From Alentia gelatinosa (lineage: Eukaryota; Annelida; Polychaeta; Phyllodocida; Polynoidae), in assembly GCA_950022655.1 (NCBI GenBank), contig OX465582.1, forward strand, positions 92,022,704 through 92,086,703: a stretch of 64,000 bases of DNA, written 5' to 3'. Within the stretch, counting starts at the first letter, position 1; every line of letters starts with the position of its first letter. Shown here piece by piece: positions 42,401 through 57,400 of this stretch. Both the position numbers and the translations under genes were made by a program. Below the pieces are notes generated by a model that did not search any database, was not told the DNA's origin, and was given only the letters and a program-made list of their open reading frames with translations.

Positions 42401-45400
42401 GCGGTATCCTCACTGCTATATCAAAAACCAGTCTTCCCCATATCCTGTGGTGTACAGTCACCTTTCTCCTCCGTTCCAAGCAGTGGTAGACTTACTGCCA
42501 CACCAGGTCTAATTGAACAAATTGAACGTTAAACTACTCAAACAAACAAAGAAACAACTTCCTGCTACATGAAAGACCAGTTCTTCTCTTACCATGTCTG
42601 TATGGTGTGGTGTGGAGCCACCTTTCTCCTTCATCCCCAGCAGTGGTAGTCTTACTGCTATATCAAAGGCCAGTCCTTCTCATACCATTGATATGTGATA
42701 TGGTGTAAAGCCACCTTTTTACCCTCATCACCAACAATGGTAGATTTACTGCTGTATCAAAGGCCAGTCCTTCTCATACCATGTCTAAGTGGTATGTTGT
42801 AATGCCACCTTTCTCCTTCATCACCAGCAATGGTAAATTTACTGCTATATCAAAGACCAGTTCTTATACCATATCTATGTGGTGAGTAGTTACCATCATC
42901 TAGGTAAATGTATCGCATAGATTTGGTCAACACCCCTGCGGCGTAAGAATGTTTCCTTGGATGTTAAACAAACAAGTAAATCAGTGAACCTCTGCCTCAT
43001 TTATGGGTACTATACGGGTCTGTGAGTCTTTTCTTTTTCTCTGTTTATGATAGTGGTATAAAGTCTGCAACTATATGATTGACTTCCCACACAGAAAAGC
43101 AACGTGGACTACGACGAGCAGCAGTTCCTGTTCCTGACTCACCAGCTGGACCTCTTCAAGCTGCTGTGTTACGTAAGTTTGCCAGTGTTTTATGAGATTT
43201 ACTGTGTTGCGTAAGTTACCAGTGTTTCATGAAATCTGCGGTGTTAACATTAGTGCCCAGTGTTTCATGAAATCTGCAGTGTTACATAAGTTACCAGTGT
43301 CTTGTGAGATCTGCTGTGTTACATAAGTACCCAGTGTTTTATGATATTTGTTGTGTTATGTAACATTGCACGAAAACCAATATTTTACATATGTATACGA
43401 AACGCGTCTAACAGTAGGATTTTGCGTCTAGAAGTTCGACCTATTAGACGTCTCATAGACGCCTTATCTAGTGGCGTATATACATGTCCATGGTGCGGTC
43501 CCTGTTTTGGGTAGTTTGGGCCTCCTAGCTCCCTTATTTATGATCCCACATAGACAAAACTATGGTTCCTCTTCAAGGTCTAACCAGGCCCGACCAGAAT
43601 ACACAATAAAATCATAGATCTCTATTAAATTAATTGTCTCATGAAATGGAGAAGCAATAATGGGCATTTGACGACGATCCATGACATCTGGCCGTTAACG
43701 AGAGGGTCTAACCTCTCGTACGGATCATAACAACAATTTTAAAACACATTTGATCAGATATTATAACATATTCAAGTAAAGAAAAACATGTTCCAAACGA
43801 TTCTGTATGTAATTTTGAACCATATATTAATTCCCATGTTTCTCTAGTGATCAACTCTTTTGTGAAAACCATTATACCATTCAATTCTAGAACTGCAGTC
43901 ACTGCACCACTCGGCTTTTATAGCTAACTAAAGACAGATAATATGATTTCTGTTTTGGACAGAAGGTGTTATGGCCACACAGTATCTTGCAGTTTCAGTA
44001 TTTAGTATTTTGACATGGATTTATAAAAAAGAGAGATTTCAGTTTGAGGGGACTATCTATCATTCATGTCATATGTTATTTCTGTATCAGAACAGCTTTG
44101 ATTAGATTAGATTAGATTGCATGCAGTTAAAACGAACTTCTGTTCAGCTTGCAGCATCGACTTCCTTTATTGAATTGGTTCATATTTTTTGTTTGATGAT
44201 TTTAGGGTCGGAACCAGACAGCAATCAATATAATCACACGTAACAGGGAATACTTTACATGGGAAGTCGGCTACCTCGGTCTCCGCTCTGAGCTTCTGCC
44301 CTACGCCATGCGCGCCAAGTTCTGTGACCTGCTCATTGGTAAGTTCATAACTCATTGATGAATATAATACACATGGGTAGGTGAGATACACATGGGTAAG
44401 TTAGAAACACACGGGTAAGTTAGATGCACAGCGGTAGGTTAGATATGCATTACTAAGTTAGATGCACCTAGGTAATTTAGATACACATGGGCAGGTTTAC
44501 CCCCAATTACAAGGGACACTAACCTTAAAGGAGTTCAAAAACTTAACAAAGCAATTTATGATGGGTACTGTTCCAATGCTCCAATATACAGGTAAAAAAA
44601 GAGAAGATTTTATGAGAAACCTATATGTTCATGATTTTGTGAACCTGTAGTAGAAATGTATGTGTGTAACTCTGTTTGTTCTAAGAGCCTACTAGCATCA
44701 AATCTTGGAATAGTGATAGCCTGAGTATTCATATTTACTCAAGGGTAGAGTCTTTTTATAAAGCGTGCTTTTGGGAGATACTTCTCTTTCCCATGGGGAA
44801 TGCTTGAACCCCCCAAAACTCAATTGGCCAACAACTTACCAAGAGATCCGATTGAGACCAGCTAATCATATCCTCGCTGACGCATTTGCCCGCTTCTTTA
44901 TATCAAAAAATGTATTACCATTATGTCATATAATGCAACAAAAATCAAATACAATAAAGAAATGTTAAAGAAAAAGGAGTTAGATACACACTGGTAAATT
45001 TGATACACACTGGTAAGTTAAATACAAATTGTAAGTTAGATACACATTGTAAGTTAGATACACATTGATAATTAGGTACTCATTGATAATTAGATACTCA
45101 TCTGTAGATTAGATATTGATTGGTAATTTAGTATACATACAAAGTGTTGTCGTAACTAAATAATTTCATCTTTCAGCACTTTTATATCGACCAGAACTTA
45201 ACCATTAAACTTTGCTCGCTGATGTTTCAGGACTTTTCATCGAAGTTGGCGATAACCATTCCATCATCGCTGTGACCTCGAACAACTTCGTGTACGGTGA
45301 GATTGACATCAAGAACTATGGCCAGGCGGCTGCGGACGCAGTAAGTGACTTCAGCATATGTCATTTTTTTGTAGTCAGAAGTGGGAACTCTCAGGTACTT

Positions 45401-48400
45401 TACAGGTATTTATGTCATCCCTTGTATTTTATCACCATAGACTTAACTCGTACTCAACGCCCATGGAGTGGGGTAGAAAACATACTCAATGGGTGATGAA
45501 CTCACAAATGTTAGTGAATTAGTCAGTAATAGGGGTGAGATGAAATCTGAACCAGAAGCAACTGAAATTTGGCCATCATTTTGTTTGCTACATATTCTGA
45601 CTCAGCTTTGCCTCGTCAGATTGATCCGCAGCAAAAACTTTATGGCATGTATCTTCATATTACATTATGAAAATAGATTGGGGAATGTCAGGCCACATGG
45701 ATCAGCGCTCTCAACTCTACACAGAATGCAACCACTCGTGTCGTAGTAATATGGTTTTTTTTTAAACTAATGTGTTTTTTAATATATATTGTCTAGATTT
45801 CTGAATTACATGATTTGAACCGCGGAGTTCAATCTCTATAATTCTGCCCATGCAATACTACTAATCACTTATCCTAACCTTTTCTGTAACATTTTATATT
45901 ATATCCCCAAATGAACCCAGTAATTAGTGTAGATTTACATATTATACATATGAAGATATACTCCAGCTATATTGTTACAGAAGAAGCTAAGTCGTCCAGC
46001 CAAATATCCCAGGCCTTGTTTGTAGACAATTGTCTCTTACCGAACCTTGTACATGTATTATACATGTAATGATGAATTGTTGTAAGTCGAACCGATTACA
46101 ATGAAAACCTGCTATGCAGATTGTAGTTTTGTGGAAATTAAAAAAAAACAACAAAAAAAAACAACCTCGATCACTTCTTTAACAGCAGAATGATTTCGAG
46201 CGTGGAGAAATGCGGATTGTACATGTAGGTGGAGATAGAGACATAAGGCAATCAGACTGAGTGCTATGAACTGTGATTGGTTCATATTGCATGTGAATAC
46301 CAACTGCTTTCTGCGATCATTTAGATAGGACTGTGCCTGGTTTCCAGTACTGCTCATCAAGTGCTACAATCATGCCACCCTTTAGCCTTTAAGATACCGA
46401 TGTGCATATTCAGGAGAAACCGAACGAGAGTTAGTTTTATCTCAAGATGGCCAGGTCATGTATTACTATGTGAGGCATAGCCGTGCGAAGTAAGTTAGCA
46501 GACATGGCCGGAGTGAGATATAACTGACCAGGTTAAATTGAGTTCGGTTTACTTTTTATCCTACCCCTTTTTAATGATTTAACAATATTAACAGATACGC
46601 AAACACTAACCAATACAAGTTAAATATGAAAACTTCTAATAAAGTTAAAGATTTCTTGATCACCTTGATAACCCTTTTAAGCAATATATGATGACTGAAG
46701 AGCTGATTTTGGCGAAACCTTCACCCCCAGTACCCACAGATTTCTTTTCTGTCCATGTGTGCTCCTTCTGGAGCCTTTTACTTGTCCTCAACAATATCTG
46801 TTGTTGATATGACAATAGGTTGCCATGATTTTAGCCGTGTAACCATATGGGAGCAAGTGTGACATCATCTGGTGATGTCACGCCCACCAGTCTACATGTT
46901 TACGGTGGTAAGGTGCAGTTCTAAAACTGTCATTCAAGATAGCATCAAGCAAAGGGAGCAGACGTTGCCTCGTCTCCAATCTAGTCAATCTGGATCTCAT
47001 TCAGAAAGCTGAACCAGTGAAGTTGACCTGTCTGAGGATAGGTCACTCCAGACTTAACCACGAATACCTCCTCAAAAGAAAAAATCCCCCATTATGCCAA
47101 GCATGCAATGTGCCCATAACTGTTCAGCACATCCTGCTGAACTGTCAAAGGGTTCAGGAAAAAGAGAGGAAAGTTCTTGAAAAGTAGTATCAACATGAAA
47201 ATGATGTTTGAGACTATTCCAAAGAAAGACAGAATCAGCTTTTTGAAAGAGGCAAATCTCGGTAATAAGGACATAAACAAATGGGAGAATGTGTTCACCC
47301 CAACATTAAATGTAACTAGCTGCTCGACAGGATTAGATAAATAAGTGCAGATATACATATTAAACTTCTGTTACGCAAGTGCATTTGACGATATATTAAG
47401 GCTATAATAGATCTTATGCTCAGTTTGATTTCTCTCCTTCATTCCCAGCAGCGGTAGATTTACTGCTATATATAAGGCCAATCCTTTTCATACCATGTCT
47501 ATATGGTGTGGGAAGTAAAAGACCTCTCACCTCAGTAAATGTGCAGGGGTGAGATTTCTACCTAAATTCATCTCATAGATTATGTCAGGCCCAAAGTAAG
47601 TCTAATAGAACATATTGGAGGTTAAACTACCCAAACAGGGCAAATCAAATCTCTGTTTATATTAACTGATTCATTGCCAGGAATCTACAGATAGTGGAAT
47701 AAAAGACAAATGCTGGTAGTTGGGTGATTTCTAAATTCTATTGAGTTTTGCAAATAACTCAGGATAGTGATAGTTCCATATATCAGCAAATAGAAAATGC
47801 AAAATAAATGGCATGTCACCATGAAAATGTCAGTGCTTAACTATTGGTGTCTATGGGAAACTGCAATATTTTGACTTTGTTGCTAAATGACACTGATGTT
47901 CTATTGCTATCTTCAAATTATTCTGGATTATGATAGTTGGGAACATATACAAATAAGAAATGCTAAAACAATACTATGTCACCATGCAAACATCTATGGA
48001 AAGGCCATCTGGAGAAGCTAAGTGCTTAAATATTGGTGTCTATGGGAAATTGTAATATTTTCATGAAATCAGATGGCAGCACCTGTTTAAAATTCAGTTC
48101 TGAGTAAAGATATAGAGGGCATTGCGATACCTACCCGCATTTGTCTTTAACCAGTCTGTATACTGGGCTTATGTTAATGACACACGTCACGGTTGACTTG
48201 TTCACACAGAGGTCTGATGCCATCTTCTGTTGATAGGTGCCCCATGACTTTGATTCTCACTTCCCGTCGATGAGAGTCTGGCTGAATCAATTCTTTGCTG
48301 AGAACAGTGTCATCTACGCATCACAACCTGGCCGCAACATTCTCCTGAAAGAGGTATGTGAATGAATTACTGTAATTTCATGTGCAAGTAGTCTTACAAG

Positions 48401-51400
48401 TTCAAAAAGTGTATTTTGTTTTTACGCCAACTGAGCCCTGTTGTTATCTTCAAGACTTGGTGGGATCTTATTAAGATGCAATGTGATTAGGATATGTTAT
48501 CAATTGTATAGATTATGTTTCCAAAGTTGTAGCTTGCTTAAAAACAGATAAGGATCCATTTTAAGTGTTACGAAATTTTCCAATTGTATAGATTATATCA
48601 CAAAACCAACAACACTCCTGATTTTAAATTAAAGGTTGTATTTAATGATACTTGTTGCTTATATACGAGTTCTTACACAACGTTCCAACCAATGTTGGCC
48701 TTCTTCAGGTGAACATAGTCTCCTCCTACAAGCACTGAAGTACATTTCGGGAGCAATAAGATTACAATCCTTGTGGTTCTATAGTTTCCATAGTTTCTAC
48801 ATTATATCTTGTTCATTTTTGGAGATCAAGCTAACCATGGGTATACCGACTGTTAGCTCGATACACTGTATACGCCCTATTGAGGTATCCCATAATTCAG
48901 TCTGTTTACAAGTTCCGGTGTTCGCTGGTTGCCGACTTTACATGGGATAGACCCTTGAACCGTAACCCACAATTATAGCAGTTTAACGTTTTTTATAAAT
49001 CTTCAAATCGGATATCCGATGCCAGAAATGGGAATTTTAGCTATTTCTACTTGTCAATCCAAAATTATATTCAATTTCTCCCAATATAAATGGGAAAACT
49101 GCGGTTCATGTGGTCGCAGTGTGCCCAGCCACTCGCGAGCGGAACTTGGGTTTACCCTGGGCGATAACAGGGAGAGTAGTAACCTCTGGAGGGTCTATAC
49201 ACCTGATACGAGTAATCCTACAAGTATAAACATTCTGTGAATCTACGAATCAGTAATCCTTGTTCACATTGACCCAGTGCTCAAGACAGATACAAACATG
49301 GCTGTTTGCAGGTACTCAGAATGGTGACGGTCCTCAATAAGTATGGATTCATGGGGTCTAAGGCTGAATTGGATGAGATTATGAAGCCCGTGCTGAACCT
49401 GCTCGATGGCACCACAGATGTCCCCTTTGCACCGGGGAAAGGCACAGGTATAGTATCTACTGACAACTCTAATATCTTAGCTATGATGACCATGAAAATG
49501 CTGACATTGACCATGTTGATATTGGAAATAAAGACATTGACTGTGCTGACTTTGACGCAGCTGATAAAGGATTTGCTGAACTTGAAAATGCTGTGATTAA
49601 CAAAGCCCACATAGGCCATGTTGAGCATTTTTTTCCGTATTTTTTAAAAAGTTTTTATTTCTCACATTCAAAATGTACATTCCGTTCTTCCAAGCTACCA
49701 AGCTGACTCTATAAATTGTGACGTTGACCAAACTGACATCAGCCATGCTGACATTGCTCATGCTGACATTAACCTTGCTGACATTAACCTTGCCTACATT
49801 GGCCTCTCTGACATTGATCTTTTTTTACATTGGTCATGCTGACATTAATCTTTTTTACATTGGTCATGCTAGCATTGAGCTTAATGACCTTGCTGACATT
49901 GACCTTGCTGGCAATAACCTTGCAAGCATTTATCATGTTGACATTGACCTTTCCTACATTGACCTTCCTTACATTGGTCATGCTAACCTTGACCTTGCTG
50001 GCATTGACCTTGCCTACTTTGGTCATGCTGACATTGACCTTGGCTTCATTTGCCATGCTGACATTGACCTTGCTAAAATTGGTTATGATGACATTGACCT
50101 TGCTTACATTGGTCATGCTAACCTTGACCTTACTGACATTGGCCTTGCTTACATTGGTCATGCTGACATTGACCTTGCTGACATTGACCTTGCCTACTTT
50201 GGTCATGCTGACATTGACCTTGGCTACATTTGCCATGCTGACATTGACCTTGCTAAAATTGGTTATGCTGACATTGACCTTGCTTACATTGGTCATGCTA
50301 ACCTTGACCTTGCTGACATTGACCTTGCTTACATTGGTCATGCTGACATTGACCTTGCTGACATTGACCTTCCTTATATTTATCATCCTGACATTAACCT
50401 TGCTGACTATGACCTTGCTGACATTGATCTTGCTGACATTGGTCATGCTGACATTAAACATACCTACCTTGACCATGCCTAGATTGACCTTACCTTCATT
50501 GGTCACCCTGACATTGGCCAAACTGACAATGTTCAAAATATCAATAGCCGATGTGTATCATGGATTTGTTTAGTTTTGCATTAATTTCTAACATGCTTAG
50601 TGAATCACATACACGAGTCCCATCAAACTTCCGTCAAATACTGAGTTTGCCTTTACTCTGTCTGCCCAGAGCACACTGGCTCAATCCTGAACTGAGAAAA
50701 GAGTACTTCTTTTGGCCGACTCAAACCCCATGGGCTTGTATACCCTTTCTATAAATATGTAACATAGTTCCCTTCTCAAGTATGAACGCAACTAGACCTC
50801 ATAACAACAAATGCCTGTTCACATGACTGCACCAGGACACATCTGATACAAGTTAGTTAATTCAGTCCAGCTGTATTGGCAATAACAAGGACAGTTATTA
50901 GCTATAGCCACCTGTAGTACACCTGCTTGTAGTGTCCCTAGGTGACCTAACCACAATTTTGCTTTTTATAGCTAACTAAACACAGCTAGGAATATGCTTT
51001 TTTTTTTTTTTTCTTTTGAGGGGGGGGGGGGGCCTTTTTAATCACAGGCCCATTCTGTATCATATAGATTACAGTGCCACGATTAATGTTTTTAAAATCC
51101 AGTCTTAAGGTCTGCAATAAGAATTTCCAATTGTGATCTAAATGTGATTGAATCAGGATAAGCATTGTAAGCAAGTGTCCACTGCTACAGTTGGAAAGTG
51201 TTCTCCACAACAATTGCTTGATTCTTATCTGGAACCCAATTGGGAAAGTTATCGGGAAGATTTTTGGTCTTCGTTGGTGCCTGGTCTAACGGTTCCTGAC
51301 TGTCTTCAAATAGTAGAATATACTATAAGAATTCTAGTCATGGTCCAATCTGAATTTGTGCCATAAACTCGCATCCACTACTATCATGGGAAAAGGTTTA

Positions 51401-54400
51401 CAACAAAACTTGTTTGATTCTTGTTGTGAACCTTGTTGGGAAGCTTAGCGGGGAGCTAATTGGGGTTGATGGCTATGCCTGTTACTGATGATGATCCATG
51501 TGTCAGCTGATATGTATGTGTTTGTTGAGGCACACCCATGAAGAATTCCCTGCACTGCCAGCCCATATCCAAGGCAGACTCTGGTAAAAGTTACTCTCAT
51601 GCTCCAGCATGTTAGCATGCAATGATATTAGCATAACATGATATTGTGTAGCATTGTCCCTAAATTATGGCATACTGTTTACTGCAGTGGTCTTGGTGAT
51701 TGGAACATTATGTGGTGCATTGTGTGCATGACATGGGGCAAGTTGTACTGGCTGATTGTAACCTGGGTATGAGAAAAACTAGATGTATTAAAAGAATTGG
51801 AAATACCTTACAAGTGACTGGGATTACTGTAATGTACATATGACTAACCCTACGGTTTAACTTTGCTTTGGAGATAATATAGAGACTGTAAATACTTTGC
51901 AAGAGAGTGGAATTGTATTAATATGTAAGGGATGTAAGTTTGCAGACAAATGACGGAATTTTGATATTTCCTACACACCATCAGCAGCAGCACCCTCTAT
52001 ACTACAATGGCATTTCCTGTCTTTGCTTTATATTTGTCTTCAAATTGTACTATGGCGAAACATAGTACAATCTAAGAGAAAATGGTAATATGATATTATT
52101 TATATCTATGTATCTACTCTTCATATCATTGGAAGATGCATGAAACATGGTTGAGATAATTACGTTTCAACTTTACTTTGGATATATCATAAGTACTATA
52201 ATTGCTTTACAAGGGACTGGAATCATCGTAATGTATATGACTGACCTTACAATTTAACTTTACTTTGGCTGTATCAAAAGAACTGTAAATACCTTACAAG
52301 CATTTAACTCTATATGACTGACCCTCTAATTCAACTCAACTTAGGATATATCATTAGAACTGTTACAGGAAATACATGACATAAAGATTTGGAACAGTAA
52401 TATTCATCATTGTTAATATAACAAATAATACATTCATTGAAAGATAACAATTGATTGACTGATTCGCTTCCGACCTACTACCGAATGAGCTTCTGTCTTG
52501 TATCTCTAGAATAAGGTAGTTGAATTAACCCCTTTAAGGGCGGATGATGCCTTATGGCATCAACTGGCTGGGGGCGAATGATACCTTAAGGCATCATTTG
52601 ATGGATATTTAGAAAATTGTTTTTGAAAAGGAAATATTATAACAATAAACTTGGAATTTACACAACAGGTGTAACATCATATTTGTTAATTCTAAATGAT
52701 AGAAATAAAAATATTAAGGATTACAAATTATATCATGTGATAAACCTTTGAATTTTGAGGAAAATGCACCCGCCTCCTAGAACTGTACATAGTCACTAGT
52801 AGCCTTCCCCAAGTGTGTAGTTCTGCCATAGGTGGCCATCCTTAAAAGGTTAAGACATTCTGTGGAGTCCAAATGATTAACTATGATATCAATTAGTCTA
52901 AATTGAGAGATTGTGGAAAATGTGAAGATATCATTTAATTGCATTGCTTTAAGATTACAGCTAAAATCTCTCATAGCCGAGGTCTGTCACAGCTAAGGTC
53001 TGTCACAGCTAAGGTCTGTCACAGCTAAGGTCTGTCACGGCCGAGGCCGATAATAGCCGAGGTCTGTCATGGCCAAGGTTAAAAATAGCCGACGTATGTC
53101 AAAACTAAGGTCTGTTTAAGCCGATGTCTGTCTAAGCCGAAGTCGATAATAGCCGAGGTCTGTCACAGCCGAGGTCTGTCACAGCCGAGGTCTGTCACAG
53201 CCGAGGTCTGTCACAGCCGAGGTCTGTCACAGCCGAGGTCTGTCACAGCCGAGGTCTATCTAGGCGGAGGTCTATCTTAGCCGAGGTCTGTTAATGCCAA
53301 GGTTGATGACAGCCGAGGTCTGTCACAGCCGAGGTCTGTCAACGCTGAGGTCGATGATAGCCGAGCGTAGCTGAGATCTATTATAGTGAAGGTCTATTAA
53401 TGCTTTGATTCTTAAAACATACATATTGTACAGGTTATACTCAAGGTAGCATGAGTTGTGTGTAGCAGTGTTCCAGCCTCGTATTCTTAACAAGATATTT
53501 TATAGCTGATATCACTTATAGTCCAGGTCTGGTACAAATAAGGTCCATTACAGCTGAAATACGTTAAAATAAAGTTCTATCATAGGCAGGATTTGTTTTA
53601 GGTGGGATTTCGAGTAACAGAAGAGGCATGCATCAGAGCCTGAGCTGGATACTCACAAAAAACAGACTATTGTATGATTTTGGGATGTGTCCAAATCTGT
53701 AATCTCACTGTTCCTGTCTCCTGAACAGAATTCTCCAAAGAAGAATTTGCCATCGTCAGAGAATGGAGGAAGAAGGAGCGTTTTGAGAAAAACGCACAAA
53801 CTGACGCCATCATTCAGGTCAAGATTCAGTGAGTTTCACTACATCTATCATGTACATTATGTAACCATTTAAAATGTTTGTCGCCATGTTGTAGGGCCGT
53901 ATATAGGGCCATGTCATAGGGCATGCAGGAACCGATCGATTGTAGATAATTTCTATGTGAGGTGGAGCCATGGCACTGCATGAACACCATCAGTTTACAT
54001 ATGAATGCGCCCGGCGTATATAAGTAGGTATTTTGCGTATGCAAGGTCATCCTATTCCCCGTGTGTATACACCTCATATGTATGCATATATAAACGTCCA
54101 GTGAACAGGGCTTCACTGAGAGCAGGCGGGGGGAGGTGGCGGGGGATGGCGGGGGGGGGAGGGCTTTCTACTGAGGACACCTGTACTTCTACCGACACAA
54201 AGGGGCGGGGAGCGGAGGGGGCAAAGGGTATTTCCTCTCATATACACCCGGTGTGAAATACAGCCAAGAGGCATCCGTATATAAGGCCTGGACGTATATA
54301 TATGAAAACAAGTCAATATTCAGCCAATACATGCACTTCCATGATGGCATATCTATAAAAAAAATACTCCTCATTCTAATGGCGGAAGCCGAATGGGCAG

Positions 54401-57400
54401 TGGGTACCATTTTTTTGTAAGTCTTTGGTATGACCCGACCGGGTTTTAAACCCACGACCTCCCATGCTCGAGGCGAACACCTCTACCGTTTGGTCACTGG
54501 GCTTGGAGTACTGCCTGAAGTTTCATTGCCTTATCCTACCCCTAATAAAAAACCGCCATAGACTTAACATAGGGAAATTTTATGTGGCAGGCTGTGACAT
54601 AAAGTGTTTTTTATGCCACTAGAGTAATAACAATATTGACCAATCAGAGAGCAGGATGTCAGCTACTATGAAAAAAAGTTCTGTTGGTCATTGACTCAAT
54701 ATTTATCTTTTAGTATTACAAAAGCATAGATGAGGTAGGATAAATACGAAACCGAACTCGAGTTAGACTTGTCAATGTCTATGCCACTCTGGTCAGGTCT
54801 GCTCCTCACTACACTCGGCTACGCCTCGTGTAGTAATACACGACCTTCCCGTCATGGCATAAACATTGACAAGTCTAACTCTCGTTCAGTTTCTACTAAA
54901 TATGTAATACCTGAAACAGCTTCGCCTTTCCTGACCGTAGGCTATACCGTTGATGGATGTTGTTTGGATAAAAGTTCTTTATTGAAACTCTTTGTTTATG
55001 AAGTAGTGATACCATGATTGTGCAAACACATCTTACTAATCCTAGCTGAAGGGTGTAACTAAGCCGTTGGGTAGCGCAGCCAGCTATATTTATATTTATA
55101 CGATAAAGCTTGCACTGCCCCATCTTTATAGTTAGAGCAACTTGTAACACATGTTTTTCTTTTCATTTTATAGCTGAAAGTCCTGATTATATGTGAATTT
55201 TATATGGATTAATTTTTAATCAGTCTATTAAACAATGATGGCGGGGACCACAAGACTCTCTGAGAAAACTGTGACCTCTTGGACTCCTTCCACCCCTCTC
55301 ATAAGATCTCACACTCTCTAAGTGGTATTCTGTATTCCAGTGCAAATAAAGCCACTAGGGCTAGTATTTTCGCTAGGTGGCATCATTGAGATTATAGGAA
55401 TCTTTTTGTTGCATAAATGTACGTCATTAGCACAGGAGGCAGGCCAATGGATTCTAACTAAGCCTAGTTCGTTAAGAAATCTTTTCCCATAGAGCATAGT
55501 GAGAACCTTGTACAGAATATCACTTAGAGAGTGTGAGATCTTATGAGAGGGGCTCCTCCGGCAGGTCAATGGTGTTGCCCTCTAGTGTGAAAATATCAAA
55601 GCTCTTGGATTAATCCCTGCATACTATTGTAAAATGCTACCTCTCTCTTACAGATCTGTTTTCTTTCTTTTCTAGGGGTCTTGAAATGGTTGAAATTCTG
55701 CTGATCAAGGAATTCAACAGACGTGTGCGGGTAAGACTGCCTTCAATATGAAGTTACTGAATTGAAATTACAAAATAGTTATAGATTGTTAAGAAAGTAC
55801 TTCTTAGACTGGATCTGAGGCACTGAATTAAAACTCTGCAACACACCGATAATAGTTTTTTTTAAAATCTTTTTATTTATACTGGTAGAACTCAGTTCAA
55901 TACAAAACTGGTATTATTGTTCGGCCAGTGCCATGCATACAATATCCTTTGTTGTGTTTACACTGACGACATGGGTATCAACAGGTTTGAGAATACAGTT
56001 ATAGATTGTTTTTAAAGTACTTCTTACATTGGATCTGAGTCATTGAATTAAAACTTTGGAACACACTAAAATTAGCTATAGATTGTTAAGAAAGTACTTC
56101 TTACACTGAATCTGACTCACTGAATTAAAGCTCTGCAACACACTGATAATAGTTATAGATTGTTTATCAAGTACTTCTTACAATGAATCTGGGTCCCTGT
56201 AACTCATTAGTGTCCCTAGGCTCGCAAGAACCTTATATTATTAATTCTCCATCATACTTCTACCAAGGTAAGTATTCGGATAACTACCCATCAAAACTCT
56301 GGAACACGCTGGTAATAGCTATAGATTGTTCATAAAGTTATAAACTGTTTTATTGCAGTATTTTGTGTCCGTGTTCAAGAAGATAGAAATGATGGAGGAC
56401 AAGCCCAAAAAGAAACGAAAGCTTCTTGGAAAAATGCTCTACGATGAGTTCCCACTGAGAAAACTCTGGTATGTGTGGATAAAACATTGATAAACAACAT
56501 CGTAGCATTCTTCTCCTAAACAGAAAATAATTTATTTTTTTTGCCTCATATCTTAAATCTGTACAGAAACTAAATCCGAAGGTTGATGCAGTGCTAATGA
56601 GTAACTATTTACTGTATTATTACATACCTATGGCTGAACATCAAGGAAATACTGCCCGCTATTCGGGGTGCAGTATAAATAATGTTCGGGCGCACTGCAC
56701 CCATGGCGAATATTTGGGCGCACTGTGACCATCGAGTCAATACAATACATATTATAAGTATATAAAATGGCTTTTTTTATATTTAGGTATGTAACAATAA
56801 AAAAACGTAGTGACTGCGCCCATAGGGATGCCATTCTCGGCCTTTTGATGCCATAAATATGTCCCTCCAACTTCGGCGTTGGGACATATTTATAGCATCA
56901 AAAGACCTCGAACGGCCATCCCTTCAGGCTCAGTAGCCACGTTTTCTCTTATTCCCTCATAGAGCACTGTAGTACTACAGAATTATATTTGAATGAGTGA
57001 CACTCACACTCTATAACTCAATGTGTTCTGTCCACGTTTCTCTCCTTTTTCACTCTTTGGGGAATCTATGATTAAATAACAATGGTGTGGGAACTTTTCT
57101 GGCATAAATCGGTACCCCGATTTGTGTCAATCGGTCCCGATTTCATCCAAAATATAATTTCGGAAATCGGGGCCCCGATTTTATCCATTTTTTTGGGGTG
57201 CTACATCCTACCCGCAACGTCTTACCAACAAAATAACAATTTTTTTGTTGTTGAAACATTTATTTATACTGGGAATGATACGCACTCAGCCCGAGGGCTG
57301 GTTTCAATGGTGCCCATCTTCTGTTTTCCCACACAGGAAGGATAAAAATCTGAGGGAGAAGATCGAGAGTTTCCTGAAGCATATGTACAAGGTCACTGAG

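Noticed and set aside
49718..50573. Long open frames of ~250 codons on both strands, one resembling a pentapeptide-repeat protein
   Set aside because: They arise from a 15-bp tandem repeat whose period is divisible by three; no start context, domain boundary or codon bias supports a gene.
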